DNA from: Xanthobacter dioxanivorans | Lineage (GTDB): Bacteria > Pseudomonadota > Alphaproteobacteria > Rhizobiales > Xanthobacteraceae | Assembly: GCF_016807805.1 (NCBI RefSeq) | Contig: NZ_CP063362.1 | Coordinates: forward strand, 5,374,501-5,438,500 | Direction of reading: 5' to 3' | DNA: 64,000 nucleotides | In this document: in pieces, positions 34,750 to 42,337 of the stretch | Position numbering within the stretch: the first letter of the stretch is position 1 | Layout of the letters: every line of letters starts with the position of its first letter | Notes under the pieces: model-generated | The model's database searches: none | Told to the model about the DNA's origin: nothing | Seen by the model: the letters and a program-made list of their open reading frames with translations, nothing else | Translations under genes and position numbers: made by a program

Positions 34750-35930
34750 TGCGCCGCATTGGAATTCTCGGAGGCGGGCCGGCGGGCCTTTATCTCGGCC
34801 TTCTGGTCAAGAAGCGCCGGCCCGACATCCATGTGCGCGTGATCGAGCGCAGCCGGGCCGACGCCACCTGGGGCTTCGGCGTCGTGCTGGCGGACGGCGG
34901 CCTGCAGCAGCTTGCCGCCGCCGATCCGGAAAGCTTCAGCGCGATCGAGGCCTGCCTCCACTGGATTCCGCGCCAGGTCTTCACCGTCCATGACGAGGAT
35001 ATTCCCATCGACAAGATCCGCAGCGGCGGCGCCATCGGGCGGCTGCGGCTGCTACAGATCCTGCAAGCCGCCTGTCGGCAGGCGGGTGTCGCACTTCAGT
35101 TCGAAACCCATGTTTCCGACCTCGACGTGTTTGACGACTGCGATGTCGTCGTCGCCGCCGATGGCAGTAATTCTCTTGTTCGCGAACGCTTCGCCAAGCA
35201 CTTCAGAACTGCAACCCGGCTCCTGACGAACCGTTTCGCCTGGTTCGGCGCGAACCGGACGTTCGACGCCTCACACATCACTTTCAAGACCATCTCCGGC
35301 GGCGCGCTCTGCGGCCATTACTATACGTATGCGCCCGACCGCAGCACCTTCGTGATGGAATGCGACGCCCCGACCTGGGACGCGCTGGGGCTGGAAGAGA
35401 AAACCGACACGGAACGCCGGCAGATCACCCAGTCGTTCTTCGCCGAAGAGCTGGGTCATGCCGACCTCATCGAGAACAATTCCATCTGGCGCCGCTTTCC
35501 GGCCATCACCACTGCCCGCTGGCACCACGACCGCTTCGTGCTGATCGGTGACGCGCTGCGCACCGCCCATTTCTCGATCGGCTCGGGAACCCGGATGGCG
35601 CTCGAGGACGCCATTGCGCTCGCCGACGCCCTGACCTGCGGGCTATCGCGCGACGCTGCGTTCGAATGCTATGCGCAAACCCGGCGCGCGCCCATGGAGA
35701 AGCTCGCCCGCGCGGCCGAGGGCAGCTTCGACTGGTACGAGCGCTTCTCCGAAAAGCTGAAGTCGCGGACCCCCGGCGAATTTGCCCTGAGCTTCCTGCG
35801 CCGCACCGGCCGCATCAGCGACGAGCGGATGCTGCGCGACTTTCCCACATTCATCGCCCATGCGCGCGCCAGCGGCGCGGCGGGCCTGCCGGCGAGCGAC
35901 GGATTTCCAGCAGGAGGACAGCATGTCTGA
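34749..35930 (+). CDS. FAD-dependent aryl-CoA monooxygenase, salicylyl-CoA 5-hydroxylase-like
   Basis: A 393-aa single-component flavin hydroxylase. Features are the N-terminal dinucleotide motif GILGGGPAGLYLGLLVKK, the WGFGVVLADGGLQQL stretch, VVVAADGSNSLVRERF (the DG motif), and the FAD-ribityl motif FVLIGDALRTAHFSIGSGTRMALEDAIALADAL. HFSIGSGT is typical of salicylyl-CoA and anthraniloyl-CoA hydroxylases, which act on CoA thioesters rather than free acids. The start overlaps the last base of the ligase stop codon (TGATG). It lacks the C-terminal NADH:flavin-oxidoreductase extension found in bifunctional relatives. Substrate identity is inference. Confidence 0.85.
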   Translation: MRRIGILGGGPAGLYLGLLVKKRRPDIHVRVIERSRADATWGFGVVLADGGLQQLAAADPESFSAIEACLHWIPRQVFTVHDEDIPIDKIRSGGAIGRLRLLQILQAACRQAGVALQFETHVSDLDVFDDCDVVVAADGSNSLVRERFAKHFRTATRLLTNRFAWFGANRTFDASHITFKTISGGALCGHYYTYAPDRSTFVMECDAPTWDALGLEEKTDTERRQITQSFFAEELGHADLIENNSIWRRFPAITTARWHHDRFVLIGDALRTAHFSIGSGTRMALEDAIALADALTCGLSRDAAFECYAQTRRAPMEKLARAAEGSFDWYERFSEKLKSRTPGEFALSFLRRTGRISDERMLRDFPTFIAHARASGAAGLPASDGFPAGGQHV

Positions 35931-36681
35931 AGCCGTACGCCGGATCGGAATGATCGTTCCGAGCTCCAACACCACCATGGAGACGGAAGTCCCGGAGCTG
36001 CTGCGCCTGCTTGCTCCATCGGGGGAACGCTTCACCTTCCACGGCGCCCGCGTCCGCATGCTGCATGTGCGGCAGGAAGACCTGGTGCGCATGAACGCCG
36101 ACGCGACGCGCGCCATGACCGAGCTGATGGACGCGCCGCTCGATGCGGTCGCCTTCGCCTGCCTCGTCGCCATCATGGCCATGGGCGATGGTCACCACCG
36201 CACCGCGGAGGCCGAGCTGGCGGCCATCGCGACACAGGGCGGCCGCGCCACCCCCGTCATCACCTCCGCCGGCGCGCTGGTGGAGGAGTTGCGTCTTGCG
36301 GACGCCCGCCGGATCGCCCTGGTCATGCCCTATGCGGATGCGCTGGCGTGCCGGGTCGCCGACTACCTGCAGGCCGAAGGCTTCATCGTTCAGGACTATG
36401 TCAACCTGCGGGTGACCGACAATGCCGAGGTCGGGCGCATCCCCGGCGAGCGGGTGCTGGCGGCGCTCGACGGGCTGAATACGTCCGGCGTCGATCGCGT
36501 CGTTCTGTCCGCCTGCGTCCAGATGCCGTCGCTCGGCGTGCTGGCGGAGGCCCGCAGGCGCCTGGGGGTTCCTGTCACCTCGGCGGCGGAATGCACGGCC
36601 ATGCAGATCCTGCGCCGGCTTGCGCCACCCGCCGCCATCCCCGGCCAGACCGCCGGCCTCAGCCTCGCGGAGCACGGCTGA
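35923..36681 (+). CDS. Maleate cis-trans isomerase family protein
   Basis: A 252-aa member of the Asp/Glu-racemase superfamily, in the maleate isomerase / arylmalonate decarboxylase branch. The start RIGMIVPSSNTTMETEVPELL is the family hallmark; one catalytic cysteine lies in VAFACLVAIMAMGDGHHRTAEAEL and the second in VVLSACVQMPSLGVL. Maleate isomerase converts maleate to fumarate. CAGGAGGAC at 35911 supports the ATG, which lies inside the end of the monooxygenase gene (8-bp overlap). In this operon it would be the last step, feeding the TCA cycle. Confidence 0.87.
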   Translation: MSEAVRRIGMIVPSSNTTMETEVPELLRLLAPSGERFTFHGARVRMLHVRQEDLVRMNADATRAMTELMDAPLDAVAFACLVAIMAMGDGHHRTAEAELAAIATQGGRATPVITSAGALVEELRLADARRIALVMPYADALACRVADYLQAEGFIVQDYVNLRVTDNAEVGRIPGERVLAALDGLNTSGVDRVVLSACVQMPSLGVLAEARRRLGVPVTSAAECTAMQILRRLAPPAAIPGQTAGLSLAEHG

Positions 36682-36991
36682 TGGCCCACGCGGATGCCGC
36701 GCGAGGCGGCATTTTCCTTCTCCATGCGGTCTCCGGCTTGGTGCTGGAATGATGTGTCGTCCGGCGGGTCGGCCCGATGCTGATCTGGACGATTGCCCGG
36801 GCCCTCCTTGCGCTCGGCTTGTGCATGCCCGCGCTCGGCGCCGGGCGCATCCATCCGGGCCTTGGCGAGGGAGCCGCGCCCCCTTCCGCCCACCTTGCCG
36901 AAGCCACCTGCACCCGCTTCCGCCAGATCAACGGCGCCGTGCCGCTGCTGCGCACCGCCCAACAGGCGGTTATTTGAAAAGGAGACAAATC
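36682..36991. other. 310-bp space inside the catabolic operon without a supported gene
   Basis: A short open frame at 36777-36977 could encode a 66-aa peptide with a hydrophobic N-terminus (MLIWTIARALLALGLCMPALGAG), but it has no clear ribosome-binding site and I do not recognise it. It may be a decayed gene. AAAAGGAGAC at 36978-36987 is the ribosome-binding site of the next gene. Confidence 0.4.
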
Positions 36992-37693
36992 ATGGCCCAG
37001 GATCGCTTGCACGACAGCGAGGCACCGGCAACGGCGTTCACCACCAACCGCGACTATCGCACCAGGGATGTGGATGTCGCGGCGCTGAAAAGAGCCGCCT
37101 CCGATGGAATTGCGCTTGCCCTCGACGGGGTGGATCACAGCGCGCGCCCCACCTGGAAGCTGCGCGAGACCATCGAATTCTACCGCGACGTCCTGGGCCT
37201 GCCACTGGTTCACACCATCAGCGCACGCGGCTGGGGCCATCCCGGTCATCCGGATTTCCTGCACTTCTTCTTCGATGCCGGCCGCGGCGCCACCATCGCC
37301 TTCTTCTACTATATCGGCACCGATCGCCCGGAGCGTTACATGCCGGAGGACAGCCAGTTCTACGCGGCGACCCATACCGCCTGGGGCGTGCCGGACCGGG
37401 ACGAGCTGGAGCGGTGGAAGACGACGCTGGAAGGCCGGGGCCTGGCCGTCTCCGCCTACACCCGCCACGAAATCCTCGAATCCATCTATTTCCGGGACCC
37501 GAACGGGTATCCGCTGGAGATCACCCTGCGCCTGCGCGACACCGACGTGCTGGACGCCAGGGATGCCGCGCTGACCCTGGAAGCCGCCGTCCAGGTGGAG
37601 GATGAGCGCCGTGCCGCCGGCGACCGGCTGCGCGACATCGATACGGTCTGGCGGCGCAAGGCCAAGCTCGTCGAAGCCTTGATTGGAGAATGA
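36992..37693 (+). CDS. VOC-superfamily (glyoxalase / extradiol dioxygenase fold) protein
   Basis: A 233-aa protein. Residues 45-190 form paired beta-alpha-beta-beta-beta units, with possible metal ligands His in GVDHSARP, His in DFLHFFFD, His in ATHTAWGV, and Glu in PNGYPLEITL. The N-terminal 40 and C-terminal 40 residues are extra; the C-terminus is helical and charged. AAAAGGAGA precedes the ATG. In this operon (ligase, hydroxylase, maleate isomerase) it is the only candidate ring-cleaving enzyme, but VOC proteins also include isomerases and lyases, so the activity is inferred. It is followed after four bases by a small gene. Confidence 0.8.
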   Translation: MAQDRLHDSEAPATAFTTNRDYRTRDVDVAALKRAASDGIALALDGVDHSARPTWKLRETIEFYRDVLGLPLVHTISARGWGHPGHPDFLHFFFDAGRGATIAFFYYIGTDRPERYMPEDSQFYAATHTAWGVPDRDELERWKTTLEGRGLAVSAYTRHEILESIYFRDPNGYPLEITLRLRDTDVLDARDAALTLEAAVQVEDERRAAGDRLRDIDTVWRRKAKLVEALIGE

Positions 37694-37697
37694 TCCC

Positions 37698-37958
37698 ATG
37701 GTCGTCGTCTATGTGCTGGACGTGCCGGAATTCCACCCCATCGTCGAAGCGGTCCGCAGCGACCCCGATTGCACCGTAACCAAGTCCGGCAAGGGCTATT
37801 ACCGGGTCGAGGCGCCCGTCGAGATCGTGCTCAACCGCCGGAAGATGCAGATGAAGCCGGCGGTCTGGTACGGGCTGTTCACGGGCGGGCTGAATGGCGA
37901 GATCACCGCCTTCGGCCGCGAGGAAGTGCGGGTGATCGGGACCAACAAGCCGCTGTAG
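37698..37958 (+). CDS. Small conserved-looking protein of the catabolic operon, function unknown
   Basis: An 86-aa soluble protein (MVVVYVLDVPEFHPIVEAVR ... VWYGLFTGGLNGEITAFGREEVRVIG). TTGGAGAATGATCCC before the ATG includes a GGAG site. It starts four bases after the VOC gene stop, so it is co-translated with it. I do not recognise a family; size and position would suit an accessory subunit of, or partner for, the VOC enzyme, but there is no direct evidence. Confidence 0.65.
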   Translation: MVVVYVLDVPEFHPIVEAVRSDPDCTVTKSGKGYYRVEAPVEIVLNRRKMQMKPAVWYGLFTGGLNGEITAFGREEVRVIGTNKPL

Positions 37959-38021
37959 CCGGCCGCATGATCTCGGGCGCGGCGGGCTGTCCCTCCTCCC
38001 GCGCCCGCCTCGCCTCGTCCT

Positions 38022-38069
38022 CGCCTGGAGCGTTCATCCCTTCAGGGACACGATGAAAGGCTCCAGGCG
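38022..38069. terminator. Structured hairpin after the catabolic operon
   Basis: CGCCTGGAGC (38022-38031) pairs with GCTCCAGGCG (38060-38069), and the inside folds further (TTCAT...ATGAA, TCCC...GGGA). It lies 63 bases past the last stop between convergent operons. No T-tract follows, so terminator function is only probable. Confidence 0.4.
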
Positions 38070-38205
38070 CTCAGGTTATCGCATGCTCTGCATGCGAGCC
38101 GCTGTCGGCTTCGCTCGAAGATGCTCCCAGAGCACGCGCCGGTCGGCCTGCATCGCAAGCCGGCCGGAAAACGCGTCCTCTATCTGAGAGTGAGACGGCG
38201 ATTTC

Positions 38206-38232
38206 CCGATCAAGTTGATGCAACTTGATCGG
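38206..38232. repeat. 12-bp-arm palindrome next to the stop of the ABC operon
   Basis: CCGATCAAGTTG (38206-38217) and CAACTTGATCGG (38221-38232) are perfect inverted arms around ATG. It ends eight bases from the stop codon of the dppF-like gene. The sequence resembles a palindromic element dispersed in Hyphomicrobiales intergenic DNA and may double as a transcription terminator for the minus-strand operon. Confidence 0.6.
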
Positions 38233-38240
38233 ATCGCGCT

Positions 38241-39272
38241 CTAGTCGTTCAGGTGGCAGGCGCTGCGATGGCCCGGCGCAATCTCGCGCAGCACCGGAGC
38301 CACCTCCCGGCACACCGGCATGGCATGGGGGCAGCGCGGATGGAAATGGCAGCCCGGAGGCGGATTGAGCGGGCTCGGAATCTCGCCCTTGATCGCGGTG
38401 AACTGGCGCTTGCGCCTGTCGATGCGCGGCACCTCTTCCAGCAAAGCCTGGGTGTAGGGATGGTTGGCATGGATGAAGAGCTCGTCCGTCGGCGCCTCCT
38501 CCATGATCCGCCCGAGATACATGACCACCACCCGGTCGGACAGATGCTCCACCACGCCGAGGTCGTGGCTGATGAACAGGTAGGTCAGGTTCAGCTCGGC
38601 GCGCAGGTCCATGAACAAGTTCAGGATCTGCGCCTGGATCGAGACGTCCAGCGCCGCCACCGCTTCATCGCACACCAGGAATTCGGGCTGCACGGCGAGC
38701 GCGCGCGCAATGCCGATGCGCTGGCGCTGGCCGCCGGAAAACTGGTGCGGGTAGCGGTGCTTGTAGGCGGGGTCGAGGCCGGCGCGGCGCAATTGCGCGT
38801 CCACGTAGCCATCCCAGTCACCGCGCGTCACCAGGGCATGGACCAAGGGGGCCTCGCCGACGATGTCGGCCACCCGCAGGCGCGGGTTGAGGCTGGCATA
38901 CGGATCCTGGAAGATCATCTGCACCTGCAGCGCCGCCCGCGTCCGGTCCGCCCCCGCGAGAGTTGCCACGTCGCGGCCGTGGAACAGGACCCCGCCATCC
39001 GATGGCGGCATGATCCCCGCCACCATCCGCCCGACCGTGGACTTGCCACAGCCGGATTCGCCGACCAGGCCCACGACCTCGCCCTTGTTGACGGTGAGAT
39101 CGATATGATCGACCGCGCGCACCACCACGTCCTTCACCTCGCCCCCGAACGCGCGCCTGAGCGATCGGGCGGTGCGGGCGGCAAGGTCGTGGGTGCGGCC
39201 GAACCGCTTGGACACGCCGCGGAGCTGGATCACCGGCGCAACGACAACCGGCGGGTTCCCCATCGCGTTCAT
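38241..39272 (-). CDS. Peptide/nickel-type ABC transporter ATP-binding protein (DppF/OppF type)
   Basis: A 343-aa ATPase with Walker A GESGCGKST near residue 75, MIFQDPYASLNPRLRV, signature FSGGQRQRIGIARAL, Walker B LVCDEAVAALDVSIQAQ (Glu replaces nothing essential), the H-loop FISHDLGVVEHL, and the oligopeptide-ABC C-terminal cysteine cluster (GCHFHPRCPHAMPVC), which may bind an FeS cluster. It is the last gene of the importer operon and overlaps the other ATPase gene by four bases. Confidence 0.9.
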   Translation of the reverse strand: MNAMGNPPVVVAPVIQLRGVSKRFGRTHDLAARTARSLRRAFGGEVKDVVVRAVDHIDLTVNKGEVVGLVGESGCGKSTVGRMVAGIMPPSDGGVLFHGRDVATLAGADRTRAALQVQMIFQDPYASLNPRLRVADIVGEAPLVHALVTRGDWDGYVDAQLRRAGLDPAYKHRYPHQFSGGQRQRIGIARALAVQPEFLVCDEAVAALDVSIQAQILNLFMDLRAELNLTYLFISHDLGVVEHLSDRVVVMYLGRIMEEAPTDELFIHANHPYTQALLEEVPRIDRRKRQFTAIKGEIPSPLNPPPGCHFHPRCPHAMPVCREVAPVLREIAPGHRSACHLND

Positions 39273-40246
39273 TCGGCGGCCTCCAGCTGGGGGTGGAAGC
39301 AGCGCAACGCGCGTCCCTCGGACGGCACCATGAGGGGTGGATCCTGTTCACACGCCGCATCCGCCCGCGCGCAGCGCGTGGAGAAGGCGCAGCCCTTCGG
39401 CAGGTTCAAGAGCGAGGGAGTCATGCCCGGAATCTGCCGCAGCCTGCCGCCCCGCTTGTTGCGGCTCGGCACGCTGCCGATCAGCCCGTGGGTGTAGGGG
39501 TGCATCGGCTGTTCGAGCACCGCGCCCACCTGTCCGCCCTCGACGATGCGGCCCGCATACATCACCGCGATCTCGTCGGCGAGGCCGGCGACCACCGAGA
39601 GGTCATGGGTGATCCAGACGAGCGCGGTGCCGTGCTCGCGCGACAGCTTCTGCACCTCGGCGAGGATCTGGGCCTGAATCGTCACGTCGAGCGCCGTCGT
39701 CGGCTCGTCGGCCAGGATCACGTCGGGCCGGTGCAGCAGGGCGATGGCGATGGCCACGCGCTGGCGCATGCCACCGGAGAATTGGTGCGGATACGCCCGC
39801 AGGCGCTCCTCCGGGCTTGGAATACCCACCATGCCCAGCGCATCGCGCGAGCGGACAAAGGCCTCCCGGCGGGAAACCTTGGCGTGCGCGAACACCGCCT
39901 CCATCATCTGGGTGTCGATGCGCAGCACCGGGTTGAGCGTCATCATCGGGTCCTGGAAGATCATCGCGATGCGATTGCCGCGCAGTCTGCGCAGCTCCGG
40001 CTCGCTGAGCTTCGTCAGGTCCCGTCCCCCGAAGAGGATCCGCCCCTTGGCGATCCGTCCGGGCGGATCGACGAGGCCCAGGATGGAGAAGCCGGTCACC
40101 GATTTGCCTGAGCCTGATTCTCCCACCAGGCCCAGCACCTGCCCCCGCCGCACGGCGAAGGAGACGCCATCCACCGCGCGGACGGTGCCCGCGCGCGTAT
40201 CGAAATGGGTCGAGAGGTCCTGGACCTCCAGCGCTATCTCGCTCAT
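39269..40246 (-). CDS. Peptide/nickel-type ABC transporter ATP-binding protein (DppD/OppD type)
   Basis: A 325-aa ATPase: Walker A GESGSGKSVTG, Q-loop MIFQDPMMTLNPVLRI, signature FSGGMRQRVAIAIAL, Walker B VILADEPTTALDVTIQAQ, H-loop WITHDLSVVAGLADEIAVMYAGRIVE, and the C-terminal oligopeptide region with three cysteines (GCAFSTRCARADAAC). It pairs with the DppF-type subunit to energise the importer. It starts 10 bases after the permease stop. Confidence 0.9.
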   Translation of the reverse strand: MSEIALEVQDLSTHFDTRAGTVRAVDGVSFAVRRGQVLGLVGESGSGKSVTGFSILGLVDPPGRIAKGRILFGGRDLTKLSEPELRRLRGNRIAMIFQDPMMTLNPVLRIDTQMMEAVFAHAKVSRREAFVRSRDALGMVGIPSPEERLRAYPHQFSGGMRQRVAIAIALLHRPDVILADEPTTALDVTIQAQILAEVQKLSREHGTALVWITHDLSVVAGLADEIAVMYAGRIVEGGQVGAVLEQPMHPYTHGLIGSVPSRNKRGGRLRQIPGMTPSLLNLPKGCAFSTRCARADAACEQDPPLMVPSEGRALRCFHPQLEAAE

Positions 40247-40256
40247 CGCAGCAGGC

Positions 40257-41162
40257 TCACTTGTGCAGCCGGGGATTGAGCGCGTCGCGCAGCTGGTCTC
40301 CCGTCAGATTGATGGCCACGATGGTCACCAGCAACGCGAGCCCGGGATAGAAGCTGATCCAGTAGTTTCCCGAGAGCATGTATTGATAGCCGTTGGAAAT
40401 GAGCAGCCCGAGCGAGGGCTCGGTGATCGGCACGCCGAGGCCGAGGAACGACAGGGTTGCCTCCAGCGTGATCGCCCGCGCGATCTGGATGGTTGCGATG
40501 ACGATCAGCGGCGGGAGGCAGTTGGGCAAGAGGTGGCGGAACAGCAGTCGCCAAAGGGGCAGCGCGAGGCAGGCGGCGGCCTCCATGTATTCGCGCCGGC
40601 GCTCCACCAAGGCGGCGCTGCGGGCGGTGCGGGCATAGCGGGCCCATTCCACGATCACCAGCGCCAGCATGACGTTCATCACGCCCTTGCCCAGGAAGGC
40701 GAGGATCATCAGCGCCACGAGGATCGACGGGAAGGAGAGCTGGAGGTCCACCAGCCGCATGATCGCCGTCTCGATCTTGCCGCCCAGAAAGGCCGCGACC
40801 AGGCCCAGCACGGAACCAATGATGCCGGCGATCACCGCCGAGCCCACGCCGACGCCCAGCGAGATGCGCAAGCCGTACATGATGCTGGACAGCATGTCGC
40901 GCCCCTGGTCGTCGGTCCCCAGCCAGTACGTCATCCCGCTCGCCGATGTGGAACCGGGCGGAAGCCGCCCGTCGAGGATGTCGAGATGGGCGAGGTCGTA
41001 CGGGTTCTGCGGCGCGATGAGCGGAGCCAGCAGGGCGACCAGGGTGATCGCCAGCACGGTCAGGAGACCGGCCATCGCCAGCCGGCTCGACGAAAATTCC
41101 CGCGCGAAGCGTCGGAACGGCGTTTCGTCGCGCGCCGGGGCGGTTGCGGCCATCGCGGTCAT
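40257..41162 (-). CDS. Peptide-type ABC transporter permease (DppC/OppC type)
   Basis: A 301-aa inner-membrane protein. It has the N-terminal OppC-type helix (MAGLLTVLAITLVALLAPLIAP), the periplasmic DILDGRLPPGSTSASGMTYWLGTDDQGRDMLSSIMYGLRISL signature, and the EAA loop EAAACLALPLWRLLFRHLLPN for ATPase contact. About six helices. It overlaps the DppB-type gene by four bases. Confidence 0.9.
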   Translation of the reverse strand: MTAMAATAPARDETPFRRFAREFSSSRLAMAGLLTVLAITLVALLAPLIAPQNPYDLAHLDILDGRLPPGSTSASGMTYWLGTDDQGRDMLSSIMYGLRISLGVGVGSAVIAGIIGSVLGLVAAFLGGKIETAIMRLVDLQLSFPSILVALMILAFLGKGVMNVMLALVIVEWARYARTARSAALVERRREYMEAAACLALPLWRLLFRHLLPNCLPPLIVIATIQIARAITLEATLSFLGLGVPITEPSLGLLISNGYQYMLSGNYWISFYPGLALLVTIVAINLTGDQLRDALNPRLHK

Positions 41163-42133
41163 TCCTTCGTCTCCAGCCGTACGCGCGGATCCAGGACCGT
41201 GTAGAGCAGGTCCACCACCAGATTGATGGTCACGAAAAGGAATACGATCACCATCAGGTAGGCGACGATCACTGGCCGATCGAGCACGTTGATGCTGTCG
41301 ATGATCAGCTTACCCATGCCCGGCCAGGCGAAAACGCTCTCGGTGACCACCGCGAAGGCGATCACGCTGCCGAATTCCAGGCCGATCACGGTCACGATCG
41401 GGATCATGATGTTCTTCATGATGTGGACGAACACGATCCGGGTCGGCGTGAGCCCTTTCGCGCGGGCGAACTTTACATATTCCAGTTGCAGGTTCTCGCG
41501 CACGCCGGCGCGGGTCAGGCGCAGCACGAGGGCGATGTTGGCCAAGGCGAGGTTGGCCGCGGGGAGGACCAGGTGCGCCAGCCCGTCCCGCGTCAGGAAC
41601 GACCACTGCATTCCGAACAGCTCCGCCGTCTCGCCGCGCCCGGTGCTCGGAAGCCAGCCGAGCTGCACCGCGAACACCATGATCAGCATCAGCCCCACCC
41701 AGAAGGTGGGCAGCGAAAAGCCGAGAATGGAGCCCGCCATGATGGCGCGCGCGAGAAAGGTCTCGGACTTCAGACCGGCGTAGAGCCCGAGCGGAATGCC
41801 GATGACGACGGAGAGCAGAACGGCCATGACCGCGAGCTCCATGGTCGCCGGCAAGCGGTCGCCGATCAGGCGGATGGCCGGTTCATTGTACACGAAACTT
41901 TGGCCGAGGTCGCCGTGCAGCGCCGCCCACAGGAAGCGCAGATACTGCTCCCACAAGGGCTTATCGAGGCCGAGGGCGGCGATCGCGCGCGTGCGCTCGG
42001 CCTGATCCGCCTCCGGGGAGATGAGGATCTCCACCGGATCGCCGATCACGTTCACGCCGATGAAGACGATCACCGTCATCGCCAGCACTACAAGCAACGC
42101 CTGGAAAAGGCGCCGCAGAAGCCATGTGGTCAT
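41159..42133 (-). CDS. Peptide-type ABC transporter permease (DppB/OppB type)
   Basis: A 324-aa permease. It starts with the family pattern LLRRLFQALLVVLAMTVIVFIGVNVIGDP, has a large periplasmic loop (PLWEQYLRFLWAALHGDLGQSF), and carries the EAA-like loop EYVKFARAKGLTPTRIVFVHIMKN. Six helices are expected. It is separated from the binding-protein gene by 204 bases that contain a half copy of the palindromic repeat (42251-42274), yet the order suggests one operon. Confidence 0.9.
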   Translation of the reverse strand: MTTWLLRRLFQALLVVLAMTVIVFIGVNVIGDPVEILISPEADQAERTRAIAALGLDKPLWEQYLRFLWAALHGDLGQSFVYNEPAIRLIGDRLPATMELAVMAVLLSVVIGIPLGLYAGLKSETFLARAIMAGSILGFSLPTFWVGLMLIMVFAVQLGWLPSTGRGETAELFGMQWSFLTRDGLAHLVLPAANLALANIALVLRLTRAGVRENLQLEYVKFARAKGLTPTRIVFVHIMKNIMIPIVTVIGLEFGSVIAFAVVTESVFAWPGMGKLIIDSINVLDRPVIVAYLMVIVFLFVTINLVVDLLYTVLDPRVRLETKE

Positions 42134-42250
42134 GTTGTAAACCCGCCTGAAGCACGGATGTTCTGTTGGTGTTTCCGGTCCGCTGGAGCTGGAACCGCCT
42201 CCGAGCCAAATAACGAGCCCATTTTACCGCTCTGCTCGCGATGCGCGACG

Positions 42251-42274
42251 ACCGGGCCTGTCCCGGACACCCGG
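42251..42274. repeat. Single arm of the palindromic intergenic repeat
   Basis: ACCGGGCCTGTCCCGGACAC shares the core CCGGGCCTGTCCCGG with the two-armed element at 10949-11061. Only one arm is visible. It lies between the binding-protein and DppB-type genes, where a hairpin could adjust the ratio of binding protein to membrane subunits. Confidence 0.5.
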
Positions 42275-42337
42275 ATTGAGAGGCGGCACGGGACCGCCCC
42301 ACGCGCCGCGACCGTTCCACCACCCCCGGGAGGACCA

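Noticed and set aside
36777..36977. Short frame with hydrophobic N-terminus inside the catabolic operon
   Set aside because: No ribosome-binding site and no recognised family. Kept only as a remark on the 310-bp gap.
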